A stretch of DNA of 64,000 nt from Halorubrum hochsteinianum (GCF_023702125.1 NZ_CP098415.1:868001-932000); one strand, 5' to 3'. Positions 44,507 to 53,106 are shown, numbered from the stretch's first letter. The notes: generated by a model from the letters alone, not told the origin. Translations and numbers: made by a program.

Positions 44507-44938
44507 ATGTGGGGCTCCCGCGGGGGTCGGGACCGACGAACGGTGGTCTGTATCGCGTGCGGGGACTCGGTGTTGCGGGAGGACGCCCGCGAGTACGACA
44601 AGGAGGGCGACCGGTGGAACCGCCGCGACAAGGAGTTCGAGTACCTCTGTGCCGACTGCGACGACGACCTCTCTCACCAGCCGCGCGACGGGCTCGAATC
44701 GCTGATCTGTTCCATCGAGGCGGACGGGCTCACCACCGAGGAGTTCCTCGGCCGCTACGTCGACGCCGTGACGGGCGACGACGACGCGACCGAGGCGGGC
44801 GATCGGCGGAACCGCTCGGACCACACCGACCGCGGCCGCTCCGACCGCTCCGACCACACCGACCGCGGCCGCTCCGACCGCTCCGACCACACCGACCGCG
44901 ACCGCTCCGACCGCGACCGATTCGATCCCGACCGATAG
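44507..44938 (+). CDS. Small zinc-binding protein with repetitive charged tail (DUF7562-like)
   Basis: A 143-residue haloarchaeal protein. The N-terminal 80 residues have VVCIACGDSV and YLCADCDDDL, a CxxC pair each, so a treble-clef or zinc-ribbon domain is likely; I link this to DUF7562 with low certainty. The tail from about residue 103 has three copies of an 11-residue unit RSDHTDRGRSD, encoded by a 33-bp DNA repeat, followed by DRFDPDR. The tail is highly charged and probably disordered. Function unknown. Confidence 0.7.
   Translation: MWGSRGGRDRRTVVCIACGDSVLREDAREYDKEGDRWNRRDKEFEYLCADCDDDLSHQPRDGLESLICSIEADGLTTEEFLGRYVDAVTGDDDATEAGDRRNRSDHTDRGRSDRSDHTDRGRSDRSDHTDRDRSDRDRFDPDR
44813..44911. 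repeat. 33-bp in-frame coding repeat
   Basis: Three tandem copies (44813-44845, 44846-44878, 44879-44911) encode an 11-residue charged unit in the tail of the zinc-binding protein. Copies are nearly identical, suggesting recent duplication. Confidence 0.8.
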
Positions 44939-44974
44939 TTCTACCCGTCGCGGCCCGGTACCGCGGTCGTACGT

Positions 44975-45808
44975 ATGAGAGCCCTCCACGACGTAGCCGC
45001 CGCTTCCGGCCACGTGCCGGCCGCGCTGAGCACGATCGACCCAGTACCGACCGTTATCGGTGCCGCCGCACTAGTCGTCGGACTCGCGTCCCTCGCGTAC
45101 GGGGCGGCCGGCGGCCGCGACGCGGTCCGGATCCTCCGGGCGACCGCGACCGACCCGCGCGGGCTCGACGGCACGGAGCGTCGGGTCCGGATTACCGGGC
45201 GGGCGGCCGCGGTCGACGGCGAGACGCTCCCGTCGCCGTTCGGGGGCGACCCGTGCCTCTGCGTCGGCTACGACGTCTCGGAGTTCCGCAGTCAGGGGAA
45301 GGGGCAGTCGTGGGTCACGATCGACGGGGGCGAGGCCGGCGTCCCCTTCCGGGTCGAGGACGGCGGGACCGGCGTCCGGGTCGACCCCGCCGCCGCGACG
45401 TTCTCCTTCGACGTCGACGCGAAGATCAAGGTCGACGCGGACGAGGAGCCGCCGGAGCGCGTCCGGGAGTTCGTCGACACGGTCGACGAGGTCGAGAGCA
45501 CGGAGACCGGCTACGAGGTGGGGCCGCTCACGATCGGCGACGACCCGCGTCGCAGGTACCTCCAGCGCGTGCTCCGGCCGGGCGACGAGGTGACCGTCGT
45601 CGGCGACGCGGCGGCGTTCCCGGACGCGCCCGTCGGCGAGGTGAAATCGCGGATCGCGGACGGCTCGCCGTTCGTGGTCTCAGACGCGGGCGCGCGCCGG
45701 ACCGCGCTGCGACAGATGGGCCGGTCGGCGGTGCCGGTCGTCTTCGGCGCGGTCGCGCTCGCGGTGGCCGGAGTGGCGCTGTCGCCCGCGCTCGCCGCGC
45801 TCGCGTGA
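44975..45808 (+). CDS. GIDE-like membrane protein
   Basis: A 277-residue protein with an N-terminal transmembrane helix (about 26-48), a beta-rich soluble region (about 60-245) and a C-terminal helix (about 253-276). The soluble part has the GIDE-like pattern: TERRVRITGRAAAV, then PSPFGGDPCLCVGYDV and VPFRVEDGGTGVRVDP. GIDE was named from the mitochondrial E3 ligase MUL1, but archaeal and bacterial versions lack the RING finger, as here. It may sense or modify the membrane surface; function unknown. Confidence 0.7.
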   Translation: MRALHDVAAASGHVPAALSTIDPVPTVIGAAALVVGLASLAYGAAGGRDAVRILRATATDPRGLDGTERRVRITGRAAAVDGETLPSPFGGDPCLCVGYDVSEFRSQGKGQSWVTIDGGEAGVPFRVEDGGTGVRVDPAAATFSFDVDAKIKVDADEEPPERVREFVDTVDEVESTETGYEVGPLTIGDDPRRRYLQRVLRPGDEVTVVGDAAAFPDAPVGEVKSRIADGSPFVVSDAGARRTALRQMGRSAVPVVFGAVALAVAGVALSPALAALA

Positions 45809-45876
45809 GCGGGCCGCGAGGACGCCCGTCTCTCCCGCCCGACAGGCCTTTCTAACGGACCCGCGTTGGTGGAGGT

Positions 45877-47178
45877 ATGTCAGACGACGAGCCGAAGCCC
45901 GGGTCCGCCGAGGACCAAGGGCCCGTGACGATCACGCCGGAGCTGGCGGACCGACTCGCGGAGAAGCGTCAGGAGCTGTTCGAGGAGTTCGAGATCCGCG
46001 ACGAGTTCCCGAGCGAGGTGCTCCGGGAGGCCGAGGCGCGGACCGAGGGCGTCTACGAGGAGATCGAGGCGGAGATCGACGAGCGCGAGGACCTCCGCGA
46101 TCTGACGACGTGGACTACCGACCCAGTCGACGCGCAGGACTTCGACGACGCCATCTCCATCAAACGCGAGGAGGACGCCTACCGGCTGTGGGTCCACATC
46201 GCCGACGTGACCCACTACGTCACGCCCGACACGGCGATGTGGGAGGAGGCGGTCGAGCGCGCTAACACGGTCTACCTGCCCGACTACACGATCCACATGC
46301 TGCCGCCGGTGCTGGCCGAGACCGTCTGCTCGCTCGTCCCCAACGAGGACCGGCTCGCGCACACCGTCGAGATGGAGATCGACGACGAGACGCTCTCGTT
46401 CGAGGACATCGACATCTACAAGTCCGTCATCAACTCCGACGAGCGGCTCACCTACAAGGAGTGCGAGAACCGCCTCGAAGACCCCGATCTCCCGCTCAGC
46501 GAGGAGAACCAGCTCGCCTTCGAGCTGGCCGACCGCATGCACGAACAGCGCAAGGCGGACGGCTCGCTCGTCTTGAACCCGCGGCGCGACCGCGCGCACA
46601 CCATCATCGAGGAGTCGATGCTGAAGGCGAACAAGGCGGTGACGCACACCCTGATGTGGGACCGCGGCGTCGAGGCGATGTACCGCGTCCACCCGCAGCC
46701 GACCCCCGACCAGTGGAACGAGGCCTTAAAAGAGATCCAGGAGCTGAACGGCGTCTCCATCCCCGGCGACGCGTGGGGCGACGACCCGCGGAAGGCGGTC
46801 AACGCGGCCTTGGAGGAGTCGCCGGAGCGCCAGCTCAACAAGATCCAGCGCGCCGTGCTGAAGGTGATGCCCCGCGCGAAGTACATGAACGACCCGTTCG
46901 GCGGCCACCACGCGCTCAACTTCGACATCTACGGCCACTTCACCTCCCCCATCCGCCGGCTCTCCGACACGATCAACCACTGGATCGTCCACGAGAACGA
47001 CGTGCCCGAGACCCTCGTCGAGCTCTGCGACCGCGCCAGCGACAAACAGAAGGACGGGGAGACGGCGGAGCGGCTCTACAAGCAGTTCCTCGAAGAGCAG
47101 GGGCTCGACCCCTACGCCGTCAACAACCGCGGCGTGGAGGTCGTCGAAGACCCCGAAGAAGCGAAACACGGGGCGTGA
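45877..47178 (+). CDS. rnr: RNase R-type exoribonuclease (RNB domain only)
   Basis: A 433-residue enzyme that degrades RNA 3' to 5'. The catalytic motif DPVDAQDFDDAISI lies at about residues 82-95, with the magnesium-binding Asp residues, and further RNB motifs include HIADVTHYV and HFTSPIRRLSDTINH. There is no cold-shock or S1 domain, consistent with the short RNB-only RNase R reported for haloarchaea. These organisms lack the archaeal exosome, so this is probably the main exoribonuclease and essential. It starts MSDDEPKPGSAEDQG and ends in a charged tail. Confidence 0.9.
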   Translation: MSDDEPKPGSAEDQGPVTITPELADRLAEKRQELFEEFEIRDEFPSEVLREAEARTEGVYEEIEAEIDEREDLRDLTTWTTDPVDAQDFDDAISIKREEDAYRLWVHIADVTHYVTPDTAMWEEAVERANTVYLPDYTIHMLPPVLAETVCSLVPNEDRLAHTVEMEIDDETLSFEDIDIYKSVINSDERLTYKECENRLEDPDLPLSEENQLAFELADRMHEQRKADGSLVLNPRRDRAHTIIEESMLKANKAVTHTLMWDRGVEAMYRVHPQPTPDQWNEALKEIQELNGVSIPGDAWGDDPRKAVNAALEESPERQLNKIQRAVLKVMPRAKYMNDPFGGHHALNFDIYGHFTSPIRRLSDTINHWIVHENDVPETLVELCDRASDKQKDGETAERLYKQFLEEQGLDPYAVNNRGVEVVEDPEEAKHGA

Positions 47179-47216
47179 GGCGGGGGATATAGGCCGCTGT
47201 GGCCACAAAGGTTGGT

Positions 47217-47672
47217 ATGGACGCCCACGAACACGACGACGCGGACGGACGCGCGGCAGACCCGATCGAACCGACCGGCGACCCCGAGCGCGACGCCGAG
47301 CGCGCGGCGACGGTCGGCGGCTTCACCGGGGCGGTCCTCGGTGCCCGGGGCGGACCGATCGGGGCCAGCATCGGCGCGTTCCTCGGCGGCTCGACCGGCT
47401 ACGCGGTCGGCTACGCCCTGAGCGAACTGGAGGCGGCCGCCGACGAGGCCGCCGATCGCCGCGACGAGATCGACGGCCGGGCGGCCGAAGGGAGTGAGGC
47501 CGACGACGGGCCGATAACGATCGAGGTCGAATCCGAGAGCGACGACCGCGCGGGCGGCGGGGACGCGGACGAGACCGACGAGCACGCGGGCGGCGAGGAA
47601 GTAGACGGGGCCGGCGAACACGTGAACGACGACCACGCGGACGGAACTGCGGACGCGGACGACGAGGCGTAG
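47217..47672 (+). CDS. Glycine-zipper-like acidic protein
   Basis: A 151-residue protein with a central Gly/Ala-rich zipper (GGFTGAVLGARGGPIGASIGAFLGGSTGYAVGYAL at about residues 34-68) between acidic, low-complexity ends. Gly zippers pack helices in membranes, so it may be membrane-associated or oligomeric; no signal peptide is seen. I prefer the ATG at 47217 (MDAHEHDDADG) over an in-frame GTG 18 bases upstream. Function unknown; it follows the RNase gene by 38 bases. Confidence 0.65.
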   Translation: MDAHEHDDADGRAADPIEPTGDPERDAERAATVGGFTGAVLGARGGPIGASIGAFLGGSTGYAVGYALSELEAAADEAADRRDEIDGRAAEGSEADDGPITIEVESESDDRAGGGDADETDEHAGGEEVDGAGEHVNDDHADGTADADDEA

Positions 47673-47744
47673 TCGGTCGCTCCGTGCGTGCGGGACCCGA
47701 GGCGCGACCGACCGGTACCGGTCAGCCGACGGGTGCCGGGCCGA

Positions 47745-47873
47745 CTAGATCGAGGAGGTGTACAGCAGCATGCCGACGGCGACGATCGAGACGAGCAGGA
47801 TCCACCCGACCATGATGGCCCCCATCTGGCGGTGCGTGAGGTTCTGCCCCTCAAGGAACTCGGAAATGCCCAT
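47745..47873 (-). CDS. 42-residue single-helix membrane protein
   Basis: The product is MGISEFLEGQNLTHRQMGAI followed by a transmembrane helix (about residues 18-38, MVGWILLVSIVAVGMLLYT) and SSI. The start is supported by CTTATATATC at 47894-47903, centred 26 bases upstream, one of the best promoters in the window. The clean helix and strong promoter make it a convincing small gene despite its length. I do not recognise the family; it could be a small accessory subunit or a regulator of a membrane complex. Confidence 0.75.
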   Translation of the reverse strand: MGISEFLEGQNLTHRQMGAIMVGWILLVSIVAVGMLLYTSSI

Positions 47874-47893
47874 GTTCGGCTCAACTGACTCGT

Positions 47894-47903
47894 GATATAT
47901 AAG
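47894..47903 (-). promoter_or_regulatory. Box A of the 42-residue membrane protein gene
   Basis: CTTATATATC on the coding strand, centred 26 bases before the ATG, giving a leaderless transcript. Confidence 0.6.
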
Positions 47904-48064
47904 CGGCGTGGGTCTATCGAGGAACCCGAAAAACGCCGTTTACAGTCGTTCAGAACGGGTATTCGGTGAGAAAATGGGAGATCCGGGGGGACTCACCGGG
48001 ATCCAGCGAACCTCAACGAACGGGAGACGACGGAACGACTGATCGAGCGGAGTGAGCGAAGAAG

Positions 48065-48136
48065 TGGACTCGCGGGGATTTGAACCCCGGGCCTCTTCCT
48101 TGCGAAGGAAGCGATCTGCCACTGATCTACGAGCCC
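48065..48136 (-). tRNA. tRNA-Ala (anticodon CGC)
   Basis: A 72-base cloverleaf on the minus strand. The acceptor stem GGGCTCG pairs with CGAGTCC and includes G3:U70, the identity element for alanine; the discriminator is A. The anticodon arm CTTCC-TTCGCAA-GGAAG gives anticodon CGC, which reads GCG. The T arm is CGGGG-TTCAAAT-CCCCG, and CCA is not encoded. There is no intron. Confidence 0.96.
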
Positions 48137-48394
48137 TCATCACGAGACAATCCCTGTTCGTATTTGTACCTTACCTTTCGACGACCCGTGCGAGAGTGGC
48201 TCTCACCCGTGGACCGAACCGGTTCGGGAGACCGTCCGAAACGCCGCGAGGCCGGCCGGCACCGACGGGATTACGTGTACGGCGGAAGTACGTGTACGTC
48301 AGGCGGTTGCTGGGCGTTTCGGGAACCAATTAACACTTCTGAGACGCATCCCATATTCGTTACCCTTTTGCCCGCGGACGACCGACCGTGAGGT
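48137..48394 (+). promoter_or_regulatory. tRNA-rbkR intergenic region with direct repeat
   Basis: About 260 bases with no convincing gene. The decamer tacgtgtacg occurs at 48272-48281 and 48289-48298, 17 bases apart, and would be a candidate operator. Beyond it an AT-rich stretch (48329-48368) probably contains the rbkR promoter; the ATG is at 48395. Confidence 0.4.
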
Positions 48395-49153
48395 ATGTCA
48401 GACGCGACGGCGACCGACGCGGACACCGACGTGGACCCGGCCGCGCTCGCGGCCCTCAAACACGTCGGGCTCGTCGGCGGCCTCTCCGAGACGAAGGTGT
48501 CGTGCGCGGCGCTCGGCGACCGGCTCGACGCCTCCACGCAGACCGCTTCCCGACGCCTCCAGACGCTCGAATCCGCGGGCTACGTCGATCGCGACGTGGT
48601 CAGCGACGGGCAGTGGGTCCGGGTGACGGACGCGGGCGAGGCCGCGCTCCGGGCGGAGTACGCCGACTACCGCCGGCTGTTCGAGTCGGACGTCGAACTC
48701 GCTCTCCGCGGCGCGATCACCGGCGGGATGGGCGAGGGACGCCACTACATCACGCTGCCGGGGTACGCCGAGCAGTTCCGCGAGCGACTCGGCTACGACC
48801 CGTTCCCGGGCACGCTCAACGTGAACCTCACGGAGGAGAGCGTCCGCCGCCGCGGCGAGATGGCCGGCATCGACGCCGTCCCCATCGACGCGTGGGAGGG
48901 CGAGGACCGCACCTACGGGGCCGCCACCTGCTACGGGGTCACCCTCGTCGCGGGCGACGAGCGCTACGAGGCGGTCCACGCCATCGTCCCCGACCGCACC
49001 CACCACGACGACGACCAGCTCGAACTGATCGCGCCGGACCGCCTGCGCGACGCGCTCGACCTCGCTGACGGCGACAGCGTGGAGGTCCGCGTCGAGCCGA
49101 CGAGCCGGGCGGACGAGCCGGAGTCGAGCGCGGTCGAGACGGAGGCCGCCTGA
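48395..49153 (+). CDS. rbkR: CTP-dependent riboflavin kinase/transcriptional regulator RbkR
   Basis: A 252-residue archaeal bifunctional protein: residues 15-90 form a winged-helix DNA-binding domain ([29 protein letters not shown]), and about 100-235 form the DUF120/RibK kinase that makes FMN from riboflavin using CTP (motifs [17 protein letters not shown] and [11 protein letters not shown]). The family has been shown to regulate riboflavin genes in archaea, so it may control its own operon. The last base of its stop is the first base of the ribB ATG (TGATG), so translation is coupled. Confidence 0.9.
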   Translation: MSDATATDADTDVDPAALAALKHVGLVGGLSETKVSCAALGDRLDASTQTASRRLQTLESAGYVDRDVVSDGQWVRVTDAGEAALRAEYADYRRLFESDVELALRGAITGGMGEGRHYITLPGYAEQFRERLGYDPFPGTLNVNLTEESVRRRGEMAGIDAVPIDAWEGEDRTYGAATCYGVTLVAGDERYEAVHAIVPDRTHHDDDQLELIAPDRLRDALDLADGDSVEVRVEPTSRADEPESSAVETEAA

Positions 49154-49893
49154 TGCGGGCCGACGTCGACGCCGACCCCGAGGCGAGCGGGGGCGCGGCG
49201 GAGTCCGACGCCGCCGACGCCGCGGGCGAGACCGACCGGGTCGAGCGCGCGCTCGACGCCTTCCGCGCCGGCGACCCCGTCTGCGTCCACGACTTCGCGG
49301 ACCGCGAGGGCGAGACGGACATCGTCTACCCGGCCGCCGCGGTCGACGAGGCCGCGGTCGCGCACATGCGCAACGACGCCGGCGGACTGATCTGCGTGGC
49401 CGTGAGCGACGCGGTCGGCGACGCGTTCGACCTGCCGTTCCTCGCGGACGCGCTCGACCACCCCGCGGTCGACGACGACCCCGACTACGACGACCGCTCC
49501 TCGTTCTCGCTGCCGGTGAACCACCGCGACACGTTCACCGGGATCACCGACGCGGACCGCGCGCTGACCATCGTCGAGGTGGCGAAGGCGGCCGCCCGGG
49601 TCAGCGAGGACCCGACCGGCTACGGTCCGGAGGACTTCGCCGCGGAGTTCCGCGCGCCCGGCCACGTCCACGTGCTCCGGGGCGACCGCGACGGTCTCGC
49701 CGGGCGGACCGGCCACACCGAACTCGGCCTCGCGATGGCCGAGGCCGTGGGGACCGCGCCCGCCGCCGTGGTCTGTGAAATGCTCGACGACGAGACCGGC
49801 GACGCGCTCTCGCCCGCGGACGCCGCGGCCTACGCGACCCGGCGCGACATCCCCTACGTCGAGGGCGCGGCCCTCGTCGAGGCGCTGCGCTGA
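49153..49893 (+). CDS. ribB: 3,4-dihydroxy-2-butanone 4-phosphate synthase RibB
   Basis: A 246-residue magnesium enzyme that converts ribulose 5-phosphate to 3,4-dihydroxy-2-butanone 4-phosphate, the four-carbon precursor of lumazine and riboflavin. It carries DPVCVHDFADREGETDIVYPA with the catalytic acidic loop (EGETD) and NDAGGLICVAV, and ends in the substrate-closing region. The first 35 residues are an acidic extension. The TGATG overlap with rbkR places it under the RbkR-riboflavin switch. There is no GTP cyclohydrolase fusion. Confidence 0.93.
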   Translation: MRADVDADPEASGGAAESDAADAAGETDRVERALDAFRAGDPVCVHDFADREGETDIVYPAAAVDEAAVAHMRNDAGGLICVAVSDAVGDAFDLPFLADALDHPAVDDDPDYDDRSSFSLPVNHRDTFTGITDADRALTIVEVAKAAARVSEDPTGYGPEDFAAEFRAPGHVHVLRGDRDGLAGRTGHTELGLAMAEAVGTAPAAVVCEMLDDETGDALSPADAAAYATRRDIPYVEGAALVEALR

Positions 49894-50006
49894 CGGCGGG
49901 GAAACGCCACGCGGCCGACCGATTTCCGCCACGAAATCATCCCTGACCAGCCGGTCCGGCGCGCGCCTCCGAGGCCGCACCGCGGCCGAGGAGTGCGTGC
50001 GAGGGA

Positions 50007-50193
50007 GTCGCTGGCGGCCAGAGCGGAGCGACGGCCGCCAGCGACGAGGCTGGGGAGGCGTGAGGTGCTGTGCGGTGCTGGGTGGGACTCAAAGGGGCAG
50101 CCGCGAGGCCGTCGTAGGCGATGTAAGCACCACAGGGAGCGAGTGAAGCGAGCGACCGAGGAGCGCAGCGAGCGTACGACGGCCTCGCGGCTG
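50007..50193. ncRNA. Candidate structured RNA or dispersed hairpin element
   Basis: Two perfect inverted repeats: 13 bp (50007-50019 with 50033-50045, loop 13 bases) and 19 bp (50098-50116 with 50175-50193, loop 58 bases). The large hairpin is flanked by aaaggggc and ggggctttgg, which extend pairing across an internal loop. The loop carries purine-rich gagcga words in both halves. I have the impression that similar elements recur between genes of other haloarchaeal genomes, but that is unverified. It could be a REP-like element or a structured RNA; the strand of any transcript is unknown. Confidence 0.5.
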
Positions 50194-50274
50194 GGGCTTT
50201 GGCGGTGTTCACCGTCGATCCCTCAGCGGAGTCTGACTCGCCCCCTCGCGGCAGTCCCCGGCCGGTTGTTACAG

Positions 50275-50281
50275 TTTTAAG
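50275..50281 (+). promoter_or_regulatory. Box A of ilvE
   Basis: TTTTAAG about 28 bases before the ATG at 50305, giving a leaderless ilvE transcript downstream of the hairpin element. Confidence 0.5.
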
Positions 50282-50304
50282 CCCGCCGACCGCAACGTCG
50301 TACT

Positions 50305-51234
50305 ATGGGATTCGACGAGATGGACGTCGACACGATCTGGAAGAACGGGGAGTTCCTCGACTGGGAGGACGCGACGACGCACGTCCTCACCCACGCGCTT
50401 CACTACGGGAGCGGCGTGTTCGAGGGCGTCCGCTGTTACGACACCGAGCGGGGCCCCGCCGTCTTCCGCTGGGACGAACACCTCGACCGGCTGTTCGACT
50501 CCGCGAAGATGTACGACATGGACATCGAGCACTCCCGCGAGGAGATCACCGAGGCCACCCTCGAACTGCTCGACCGGCAGGATCTTGAGTCCTGTTACAT
50601 CCGGCCGATCGCCTACTACGGGTACGACACGCTGGGGGTCTCGCCGAAGGACTGCCCGACCGACCTCGTCCTCGCGGCGTGGCCGTGGGGCGCGTACCTC
50701 GGCGAGGAGGCGCTCGAAGAGGGCGTCGACGTGATGGTCTCCTCGTGGCGGAAGCACGCCTCCTCGCAGGTCCCGACGAACGTGAAGACGACCGGCCTGT
50801 ACGTCAACTCCATGCTCGCGGGCGAGGAGGCGCGCCGGAACGGCTACGTCGAGGCGATCGTCCTCAACAAGGAGGGCAACGTCGCGGAGGGGCCGGGCGA
50901 GAACATCTTCATGGTGAACGACGGGGAGATCTACACCACCGGCCCCGCGCAGTCCATCCTCGAAGGGATCACCCGCGACACCGTGATCACCCTCGCGGAG
51001 GAGCGCGGCTACGAGGTCCACGACGAGGCCGTCATCTCTCGGGGTCAGCTGTACACCGCCGACGAGCTGTTCTTCACCGGCTCCGCCGCGGAGGTCACCC
51101 CGATCCGCTCGGTCGACGACACCGAGATCGGCGCGGGCACCCGCGGGCCGGTGACCGAGGAGCTCCAGCAGGCCTTCTTCGATCTCGTCGAGCGGCGGAC
51201 GGACGACCACGACGAGTGGTTCACGTACCTCTAA
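50305..51234 (+). CDS. ilvE: Branched-chain amino acid aminotransferase IlvE
   Basis: A 309-residue fold-type IV PLP enzyme that interconverts leucine, isoleucine and valine with their keto acids, the last step of their synthesis. It starts MGFDEMDVDTIWKNGEFLDW and shows ALHYGSGVFEGVRCY, the phosphate-cup EGPGENIFMV and the turn YTADELFFTGSAAEVTPI; the PLP lysine lies in the KTTGLYVNSM region. The length is normal. A well-placed TTTTAAG suggests its own leaderless promoter immediately after the paired-hairpin element. Confidence 0.95.
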   Translation: MGFDEMDVDTIWKNGEFLDWEDATTHVLTHALHYGSGVFEGVRCYDTERGPAVFRWDEHLDRLFDSAKMYDMDIEHSREEITEATLELLDRQDLESCYIRPIAYYGYDTLGVSPKDCPTDLVLAAWPWGAYLGEEALEEGVDVMVSSWRKHASSQVPTNVKTTGLYVNSMLAGEEARRNGYVEAIVLNKEGNVAEGPGENIFMVNDGEIYTTGPAQSILEGITRDTVITLAEERGYEVHDEAVISRGQLYTADELFFTGSAAEVTPIRSVDDTEIGAGTRGPVTEELQQAFFDLVERRTDDHDEWFTYL

Positions 51235-51297
51235 AATCGGACCGCTGACCGCGGACGCGGTCGCCGTCGGGCCGCGTCGGCCGCGCGAAACGGCTTC

Positions 51298-52011
51298 TCA
51301 GTTCTCGGTCGACCCGCTCCCGTCTGTCGCGGACTCGCCGCCGCCGGGCGTCCCGTCGGTCCGAACGTGTCCGTAGCCGTCGGGGGAACCGGTGCCGTCG
51401 CCCTCGGGGGGTTCCTCCTCGTGGACGGGGACCTGGTGGGCCGACTCCGCGAAGCCGGCGGAGAGGACGCGCGTCATCCCTTCTTCGACGGTCTCGCCGG
51501 TCTCCTCGATGCGCTCCGGTTCGACCTCGATGACGAAGCCGGTGGTGATGTTCGGCGCGGTCGGCATGAACAGGACGATCTTCCCGTCGCGGGTCTTCTT
51601 CCCGGTCCGGAAGGCGGTCATCCGGATCCCCGGCCACGTCTCGATGTACACCGGGCTCTGCAGCTCGTCGGTGCCGGAGATGGCCGTCTCGATGGCGAGC
51701 TTCGACGCGTTGTACACCACCCGGAGCGCGGGGATCCGGTTTATCGTGTCGTCCACGGCCGACTCCGCCAACCGGCCGAGCGTCGTCCGCATGAAGTACC
51801 CGACCGCGAGCACGACGGTCGCGAACACCGCGAACGCGATGACGACCCGGGAGACGGGCTCTAAGGGGGCCGGAATGATGTTGGGCTGGAGGCCGGCGAT
51901 GAGCGGGATCGACGCGATGTACTGGTAGATCCACCGGAGGACGAGGAGTAAAACGAGGAGCGGGGCCAGCACGATGAGGCCGCTGGCGAAGTCGCGTTTC
52001 CACGTGGACAT
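51298..52011 (-). CDS. DUF502 family membrane protein
   Basis: A 237-residue protein with two transmembrane helices: one near residues 8-30 (SGLIVLAPLLVLLLVLRWIYQ) and one near 52-75. The following domain of about 110 residues has the family's RIPALRVVYNASKLAIETAI, QSPVYIETWPGIRMTAFRTG and KIVLFMPTAPNITTG, followed by a disordered Gly/Pro/Glu-rich C-terminus of about 65 residues. DUF502 proteins are found in bacteria and haloarchaea, but their role is not established. They are likely anchored at the membrane with the soluble part in the cytoplasm. Confidence 0.85.
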   Translation of the reverse strand: MSTWKRDFASGLIVLAPLLVLLLVLRWIYQYIASIPLIAGLQPNIIPAPLEPVSRVVIAFAVFATVVLAVGYFMRTTLGRLAESAVDDTINRIPALRVVYNASKLAIETAISGTDELQSPVYIETWPGIRMTAFRTGKKTRDGKIVLFMPTAPNITTGFVIEVEPERIEETGETVEEGMTRVLSAGFAESAHQVPVHEEEPPEGDGTGSPDGYGHVRTDGTPGGGESATDGSGSTEN

Positions 52012-52122
52012 CTATCGGATCGGTATGCGTGGGCAATCCTTAAGAGGGCTTCCACGCGGCGGCCGAGGCGGAAGCGCACCCCCGAAGACGGGGGGAGCGG
52101 GACCGGAGACGCGGACCGTCGG

Positions 52123-52962
52123 CTACCGTCCCAGCACCGCCCGCGCCGCGAACGTCAGGTTCTCCTTGCGCTCGCGGACCCGCCGGTAGAAGTACGAGAG
52201 CCACTTGTCGCCGTACGGCGCGTACTGGTACACGTCGACGCCCTGCGCGGCGAGGTCGCGCTGCGCGTCCTCGCGGACGCCCATCAGCATCTGGACCTCG
52301 TACTCCGTCCCGTGTTCGCGCGCGAGACGGTCCGCGAGCGAGATCATCTCGGGGTCGTGGCTGCCGACCGCGACGCCGCGGTCGCGGCGCTCGAAGAGGA
52401 GTCGGAGGTCGTCGCGGTACGCCGCGTCGACGTCCGCCTTGTCGGTGTAGGCGATCGACGAGCCCTCGTCGTACGCGCCCTTCACCAGCCGGAGCTTGCC
52501 GGGCACGTCGACGAGGCGGTCGAGGTCGTCGGCGGTGCGTTTCAGGTTCGACTGGACGCACTGCCCGACGCTCCACGGGTAGTCCGCGGCGATGGACTCG
52601 AAGGCGTCGAGCGTGGCGTCGGTGGTGTCGGCGTCCTCCATGTCGCACCAGACGAACGCGTCGAGTTCGTCGGCGCGGGCGACGATCTCGCGGTAGTGCT
52701 CCTCGAACAGGTCGGCCGAGACGTCCATCCCGATCTGTGACGGCTTCACCGAGACGCAGGCGTCGAGGCCGCTGTCGGCGATGTCGTCGAGCAGCGCGAG
52801 GTATGCGTCGGTGTCGGCGCGGGCGTCCGCGCGGTCGTCGTAGTGTTCGCCGAGCAGGTTCAGGATGACCGCGATGTCGTCCTCGTTCGCGGCGCGAGCG
52901 TGATCGAGGGCCGCCGGAACGCTCTCGCCGGCGACGAACCGCCGAGCGATCGGGGGGATCAT
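52123..52962 (-). CDS. putA: Proline dehydrogenase (monofunctional)
   Basis: A 279-residue flavoprotein that oxidises proline to pyrroline-5-carboxylate, the first step of proline catabolism. It begins [22 protein letters not shown] and shows the TIM-barrel FAD and substrate residues in [31 protein letters not shown] and [11 protein letters not shown], with a final [19 protein letters not shown] containing the basic substrate contacts. The length is that of the single-domain enzyme without an aldehyde dehydrogenase. P5C dehydrogenase is not in the window. Confidence 0.92.
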   Translation of the reverse strand: MIPPIARRFVAGESVPAALDHARAANEDDIAVILNLLGEHYDDRADARADTDAYLALLDDIADSGLDACVSVKPSQIGMDVSADLFEEHYREIVARADELDAFVWCDMEDADTTDATLDAFESIAADYPWSVGQCVQSNLKRTADDLDRLVDVPGKLRLVKGAYDEGSSIAYTDKADVDAAYRDDLRLLFERRDRGVAVGSHDPEMISLADRLAREHGTEYEVQMLMGVREDAQRDLAAQGVDVYQYAPYGDKWLSYFYRRVRERKENLTFAARAVLGR

Positions 52963-53074
52963 GCTAGTGATTCCGGACGGCGCGAACTTTACCTTTGTCG
53001 AGTCGGCGGCGGTGGCCGCAAGCCGCGGCGCGTCGGAACCGCGCCGGGCCGAGCCGCCCGCGACGGATCCAGGG

Positions 53075-53080
53075 TTTATA
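53075..53080 (+). promoter_or_regulatory. Box A of carS
   Basis: TTTATA about 30 bases before the ATG at 53107. Confidence 0.5.
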
Positions 53081-53106
53081 ACACCCCGGACGCCGCCCGT
53101 GGAGAC

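Larger units (their letters stand above)
49894..50304. other. 411-base intergenic stretch with paired hairpins
   Basis: The gap from ribB to ilvE holds no convincing gene. It contains a hairpin with 13-bp arms (50007-50019 with 50033-50045, 13-base loop), a 50-base linker, and a second, large hairpin (arms 50098-50116 and 50175-50193). The ilvE promoter ttttaag lies at 50275-50281. Short open frames here have no supporting start signal. Confidence 0.85.

Noticed and set aside
48137-48394. An FMN-type riboswitch before rbkR
   Set aside because: No conserved RFN stems or motifs are seen; control by the RbkR DNA-binding domain is more likely.
49894-50304. Short frames in the ribB-ilvE gap as genes
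   Set aside because: They have no conserved motif or well-placed box A and cross the hairpin arms.
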